Positions 60,507 to 64,000 of a DNA stretch of 64,000 bases are shown here, piece after piece (the first letter of the stretch is position 1; each line of letters opens with the position of its first letter). The DNA comes from CAVZZG01 sp963779685. Its GTDB lineage: Bacteria; Actinomycetota; Thermoleophilia; Gaiellales; F1-60-MAGs149. The notes under the pieces were generated by a model. The model was not told the origin of the DNA and searched no databases. It was given only the letters and a program-made list of their open reading frames with translations. The stretch lies in assembly GCA_963779685.1 (NCBI GenBank), contig CAVZZG010000001.1, positions 124,001 to 188,000 of the forward strand, written 5' to 3'. Made by a program: the position numbers and the translations under genes.

Positions 60507-62488
60507 ATGGAGAACGAGCCCCGCCGACGCATCCGCAGGCCGGTCACCGATCGGCCCGCAGGTACGGAGTCGCGCGTGCCCTGGCGCGTCGAGGGCGCCC
60601 CGCCCCCGCCGCCGCCCCAGCCTCCGGGGATGAAGCGGTTCCTCCGAGGCTGGTGGCTGGTCGGGATCGTCGCCGCGCTGCTGGGGCTGAACGCGTACCT
60701 CGCGTCGACGATCCCCCAGACCTCGCAGCGCCTGACCACCTCGTACTCGTTCTTCCTCGACCAGGTGAAGGCGGGGAACGTGACCGAGGTGACCTCGCAG
60801 GGAGACAAGATCCAGGGCGACTTCGCCAGGGCCGTCGCCGACCCTCGGAGCACGGGCTCGTCCAAGACCTATCCGCGCTTCCAGACCCAGCGGCCGACGT
60901 TCGCCGACGACAACCTGGCCACGCTCCTCGAGCAGCAGAAGGTCGTCATCAACGCCAAGCCGCTGGAGCAGCCGCGGTCATGGCTCGTGACGGTGCTGAT
61001 CAGCTTCGGTCCGACGCTGCTCCTGATCGGCCTCTTCTTCGCGATCGCCCGGCGGGGCGCGGGTGGCCGTCTGGGCGGCTTCGGGCGCTCCGGCGCCAAG
61101 CGCTACGCGCCCACCGCCCACCGCACGACCTTCGACGACGTCGCCGGGATCGAGGAGGCCGAGGCGGAGCTGATCGAGATCGTCGACTTCCTGAAGAACC
61201 CGTCCAAGTACACGCGGCTCGGCGGCGCCATCCCGCGCGGCGTGCTGCTCGCCGGGCAACCCGGGCACGGGCAAGACGCTGCTCGCCCGGGCCGTCGCCG
61301 GCGAGGCCGACGTGCCGTTCTTCTCGATCTCCGCCTCGGAGTTCGTCGAGATGATCGTCGGCGTCGGGGCGAGCCGCGTCCGCGACCTGTTCGAGCAGGC
61401 CAAGAAGGCGGCTCCGTCGATCATCTTCATCGACGAGCTCGACGCGATCGGCCGGGCCCGCAGCGCCGGCGGCGGCTTCGGCGGCGGCAGCGACGAGCGC
61501 GAGCAGACCCTCAACCAGATCCTCACGGAGATGGACGGCTTCGACGGATCCGAGGGCGTGATCGTGCTGGCGGCGACCAACCGCGCCGAGATCCTCGACT
61601 CGGCCCTGCTGCGGCCGGGCCGGTTCGACCGGCGCGTGTTCGTCAACCGCTCCGGACGCCGCCGGGCGCGAGGCGATCCTCCGCGTCCACACGCGGGCGG
61701 TGCCGCTGGCTGACGACGTCGATCTCCGGTCGCTGGCCTCCTCGACGCCGGGCATGGTCGGCGCCGACCTCAAGAACCTGGTCAACGAGGCCGCGCTGAC
61801 AGCCGCCCGCCGGAGCCACGAGGTGGTGCAGCTCGCCGACTTCACCGATGCGCTCGAGCGGATCGTGCTGGGCGCCGAGCGGATGGTGATCATCTCGAGT
61901 GCCGAGCGGGAGCGCACCGCCTATCACGAGGCCGGCCACGCGCTGCTCGGCATGCTCCGGCCCGGCGCCGATCCGGTGCGGAAGGTCTCGATCGTGCCCC
62001 GCGGGCGGGCGCTCGGCGTCACGTTCCAGGCCCCCGACATGGATCGCTACGGCTACGACGTCGACTACCTGCGGGGTCGCATCACCGGCGCGCTTGCCGG
62101 CCGCGCCGCCGAGCAGCTCACGTACGGCGACATCACGACGGGCGCGGAGTCCGACCTCGAGCAGGTGACCCGGATCGCCCGCCTCATGGTCGGCCGCTGG
62201 GGCATGTCGGAGCGGGTCGGTCAGGTCTCCGTGCTGCCGAGCGGGCAGGACGATCCGCAGTTCCTCGGCGGCTCGAGCCCGGGCGGCCCGTCCGAGGCCA
62301 CGAGGCGCCTGGTCGACGAGGAGGTGCGGCGGATCGTGGACGAGTGCTACGTCGAGGCGCTCGACACGCTCGGCCGTCATCGCGATCAGCTGGAGTCGCT
62401 CGCCCGCGCCCTGCTGGAGCACGAGACGCTTGACGAGGCGGACGCCTACGCCGCCGCCGGCGTCGCCCGCAGTCGCGTCTCCACCTGA
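60507..62488 (+). CDS. ftsH: ATP-dependent zinc metalloprotease FtsH, two single-base frameshifts
   Basis: About 659 residues once repaired. The order is a basic Pro-rich N terminus, helix 1 (WWLVGIVAALLGLNAYL), a periplasmic region, helix 2 (LISFGPTLLLIGLFFAIA), the AAA domain (DVAGIEEAEAELIEIVDFL, Walker A GNPGTGKTLLAR, Walker B IIFIDELDAIGR, SRH LLRPGRFDRRVF) and the peptidase HEAGH. One extra base near 61251-61256 breaks the frame inside Walker A (normally GPPGTGKT); a second near 61651 breaks it after FVNR. Dropping one base at each restores a full-length protein. ATG 60507 has TACCAT (60494-60499) 7 nt upstream; 60498 is the longer option. Assembly error is likelier than loss, but a second ftsH elsewhere would allow decay. 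Confidence 0.93.
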
Positions 62489-62495
62489 GCCTCTA

Positions 62496-62512
62496 CCGGC
62501 CCTAGGAGCCGG
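62496..62512. terminator. Short hairpin between convergent ftsH and hutI
   Basis: CCGGC (62496-62500) and GCCGG (62508-62512) pair around CCTAGGA. It follows the ftsH stop by 7 nt and overlaps the last codons of hutI. Short stem, no U-tract. Confidence 0.3.
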
Positions 62513-63695
62513 CGATGACCCTGGCCGGCGTGGCGCCGAGCTGGTAGAGCGCCGCGCGCCAGTCGGGGTCGTCGATGAGCACCAGGTCGGCCGCGAACCC
62601 GGGGGCGAGCCGTCCGATCTCGGCGCCGAGGCCGAGCACGGCGGCGGCCGCGCTGGTGCCGGCGGCGAGCGCCTCCGCGCAGCTCAGCCGCATGCGCGTC
62701 ACCGCGAGCGTCAGCGCCGCGAGCATCGCGTCGCACGGCGCGGAGCCCGGATTGAAGTCGGTGGCGACGACCACCCGGGCGCCGGCCTCGAGCAGCGCCC
62801 GCGCCGGCGGCATCGGCAGGTCGAGGTAGAGCGCGCAGAGCGGCAGGCACACGGCCGCGACGCCGCTCGCCGCCAGCGTGCGGACGCCGTCGGGCCCGGT
62901 CTGCTCGAGGTGGTCGACCGACGCGGCGCCGAGCTCGGCGGCCAGGGGGATCGCCCCGCACTCCGAGAACTGGTCGCCGTGGATGCGCAGCGCCAGGCCG
63001 AGGCGCTTCGCGGCGGCGAGGTAGGGCCGGCACTCCTCGGCCGAGAACGCGCCCCGCTCGAGGAAGCAGTCGGCCGCGGTGGCGAGACCGGCACAGGCCG
63101 GGAGGATCTCCTCGATCGCCTCGGTCACGTACGCGTCGGCGGTGTGCCCCGGCGGCACGGCGTGGAGTGCGAGGCAGGTGCCGGTCACGCGTACGCCGGT
63201 CGCGGCGCCGGCGGCGAGCGCGGCGCGCAGCATGGCGGCCTCGGAGCGGGCGTCGAGCCCGTAGCCCGACTTGACCTCGGCCGTCGTCGTGCCGAGCGCG
63301 CGCATGCGTGCCAGGCGCCGGGTCGCGAGTGCCGTCAGATCGTCGTCGCTCGCCGCCCGGACCGCGCCGACGGTCGCGCGGATGCCGCCTCCGGCCGCGC
63401 CGATCTGCTCGTACGACTGCCCCTGCGCGCGCCGGTCGAACTCGTCCACCCGCGACCCCGCCCAGACGGCGTGCGTGTGGCAGTCGACGAGGCCGGGGAT
63501 CGCGCTCATCCCGGTACCGTCGATCTCGGTCGCGGCCTGCGGATACGCGGCCCGTACGTCCTCGCGGGGTCCGACCGCGAGGATCCTGCCGCCCCCGGCC
63601 GCGATCGCGGCTCCCCGCATCACGCTGAACGCCCCGTCGGCAGCGACGGTGGCGATGCTCGCCAGGTTGTCGACGATGAGGTCGGCAGGCGCCAT
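62502..63695 (-). CDS. hutI: Imidazolonepropionase
   Basis: 397 residues, full length. It opens imidazolonepropionate to N-formimino-glutamate in histidine degradation. Amidohydrolase metal ligands are visible: GLVDCHTHAVWAG, the TTTAEVKSGYGLD Lys-Gly-Tyr loop, LRIHGDQFSECGA and ASVDHLEQTG, with ATDFNPGSAPCDAM supplying the Asp. It is divergent from hutH: 14 bases separate the start codons, and the hutH -10 candidate overlaps this ATG, so the two share one tight control region. Confidence 0.95.
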   Translation of the reverse strand: MAPADLIVDNLASIATVAADGAFSVMRGAAIAAGGGRILAVGPREDVRAAYPQAATEIDGTGMSAIPGLVDCHTHAVWAGSRVDEFDRRAQGQSYEQIGAAGGGIRATVGAVRAASDDDLTALATRRLARMRALGTTTAEVKSGYGLDARSEAAMLRAALAAGAATGVRVTGTCLALHAVPPGHTADAYVTEAIEEILPACAGLATAADCFLERGAFSAEECRPYLAAAKRLGLALRIHGDQFSECGAIPLAAELGAASVDHLEQTGPDGVRTLAASGVAAVCLPLCALYLDLPMPPARALLEAGARVVVATDFNPGSAPCDAMLAALTLAVTRMRLSCAEALAAGTSAAAAVLGLGAEIGRLAPGFAADLVLIDDPDWRAALYQLGATPARVIAGS

Positions 63696-63709
63696 AGACT
63701 TCGCCGAGT

Positions 63710-64000
63710 ATGACCGACCACCCGCTCGCCGTGGGCGCTGCCCCGCTCACCATCGAGGACCTCGTCGCGGTGGCGCGTCACGGCCGCTCCGTGGTGCTCG
63801 CCGAGGGCGTCCGCGAGCGCGTCGCCGCCGGGCGCGACATGCTCGAGCAGGTCGCATCGCGCGACCCGCCGACCTACGGCGTGAACACCGGCTTCGGGCA
63901 TCTCGCGAGCATCCGGATCCCGGTTTCCGACCAGTCGACGCTGCAGCTGAACCTCGTCCGGTCGCACGCCTGTGCCGTCGGCGATCCTCTGCCCGACGAG
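63710..64000 (+). CDS. hutH: Histidine ammonia-lyase, 3' partial
   Basis: 97 residues visible before the window ends, with no stop. PLTIEDLVAVARHGRSVVLA, PPTYGVNTGFGHLASIRI and LQLNLVRSHACAVGDPL are the N-terminal signature of HutH (YGVNTGFG contacts substrate). The MIO-forming Ala-Ser-Gly lies downstream of the edge. It deaminates histidine to urocanate, the step two before HutI. ATG 63710; TAGACT (63695-63700) lies 9 nt upstream. Urocanase (hutU) probably follows outside the window. Confidence 0.92.
   Translation, partial: MTDHPLAVGAAPLTIEDLVAVARHGRSVVLAEGVRERVAAGRDMLEQVASRDPPTYGVNTGFGHLASIRIPVSDQSTLQLNLVRSHACAVGDPLPDE

Overview
The window is a 64 kb piece of a very GC-rich (roughly 70 percent by eye) genome, densely packed with short or overlapping gene junctions on both strands. 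It carries no rRNA, tRNA or CRISPR that I can see and no intact mobile element. The best guess is an actinobacterium of the class Thermoleophilia (Gaiellales/Solirubrobacterales-like). The main clue is two exported proteins (10457-11090 and 19028-19663) with the IPxNSxGTKQLK / NAVxSxKI / GDKGDTGPAGP signature that I associate with that group. GTG/TTG starts, DUF815 and paired Gfo/Idh/MocA genes fit the same picture. The taxonomic call is an inference.

Layout. 1-8 kb: end of a DUF1989 gene, an anchored FnIII protein, a DsbA-fold protein with a GST, an AEC transporter, a cupin, YchF, an Rrf2 regulator and leuCD. 8-15.5 kb: a TetR-DHA2 efflux pair with a clear operator, a decayed exported protein gene, a YbbN-like thioredoxin, an acyl-CoA dehydrogenase, an MFS carrier and a double cupredoxin. 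15.5-25.4 kb: an amine-catabolic block, with a trimethylamine-dehydrogenase-like flavoprotein, two FAD oxidases (one sarcosine-oxidase-like with the covalent-flavin Cys), an SDR and N-methylhydantoinase-type HyuA/HyuB. 25.4-31.9 kb: a PIN/RHH toxin-antitoxin pair, a cyclase-family hydrolase, an agmatinase/DUF815-ATPase/rpiA operon, two tiny genes, a four-copy repeat patch and an M42 peptidase. 32-39.2 kb: a seven-gene LacI-controlled sugar or polyol uptake and oxidation operon with a visible promoter and operator. 39.2-46.8 kb: REP-like hairpins, lon-HxlR, infA, a DEAH helicase with a long acidic insert and a LOG-family protein. 46.8-64 kb: a class II aldolase-domain protein, a MacB-type ABC exporter, an L,D-transpeptidase, a methyltransferase, CoxG-like, GluQRS, SUI1, GNAT, PHP and NudC genes, an orphan winged helix, a second MocA oxidoreductase, ftsH, and divergent hutI/hutH.

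Two features run across the window. First, at least 22 genes have a TANNNT box ending 6-8 nt before the start codon with no Shine-Dalgarno sequence, the architecture of leaderless transcripts. This rule resolves several ambiguous starts. Second, the sequence contains single-base frameshifts in genes expected to be intact (two in ftsH, one near the end of the YbbN-like gene) and a heavily frameshifted patch at 10.5-11.1 kb. Assembly indels are therefore as likely as true pseudogenes.

The metabolic theme is small nitrogen compounds (DUF1989, amine dehydrogenase, sarcosine-type oxidase, hydantoinase, agmatinase, histidine degradation) plus sugar/polyol uptake, as expected of a soil heterotroph.
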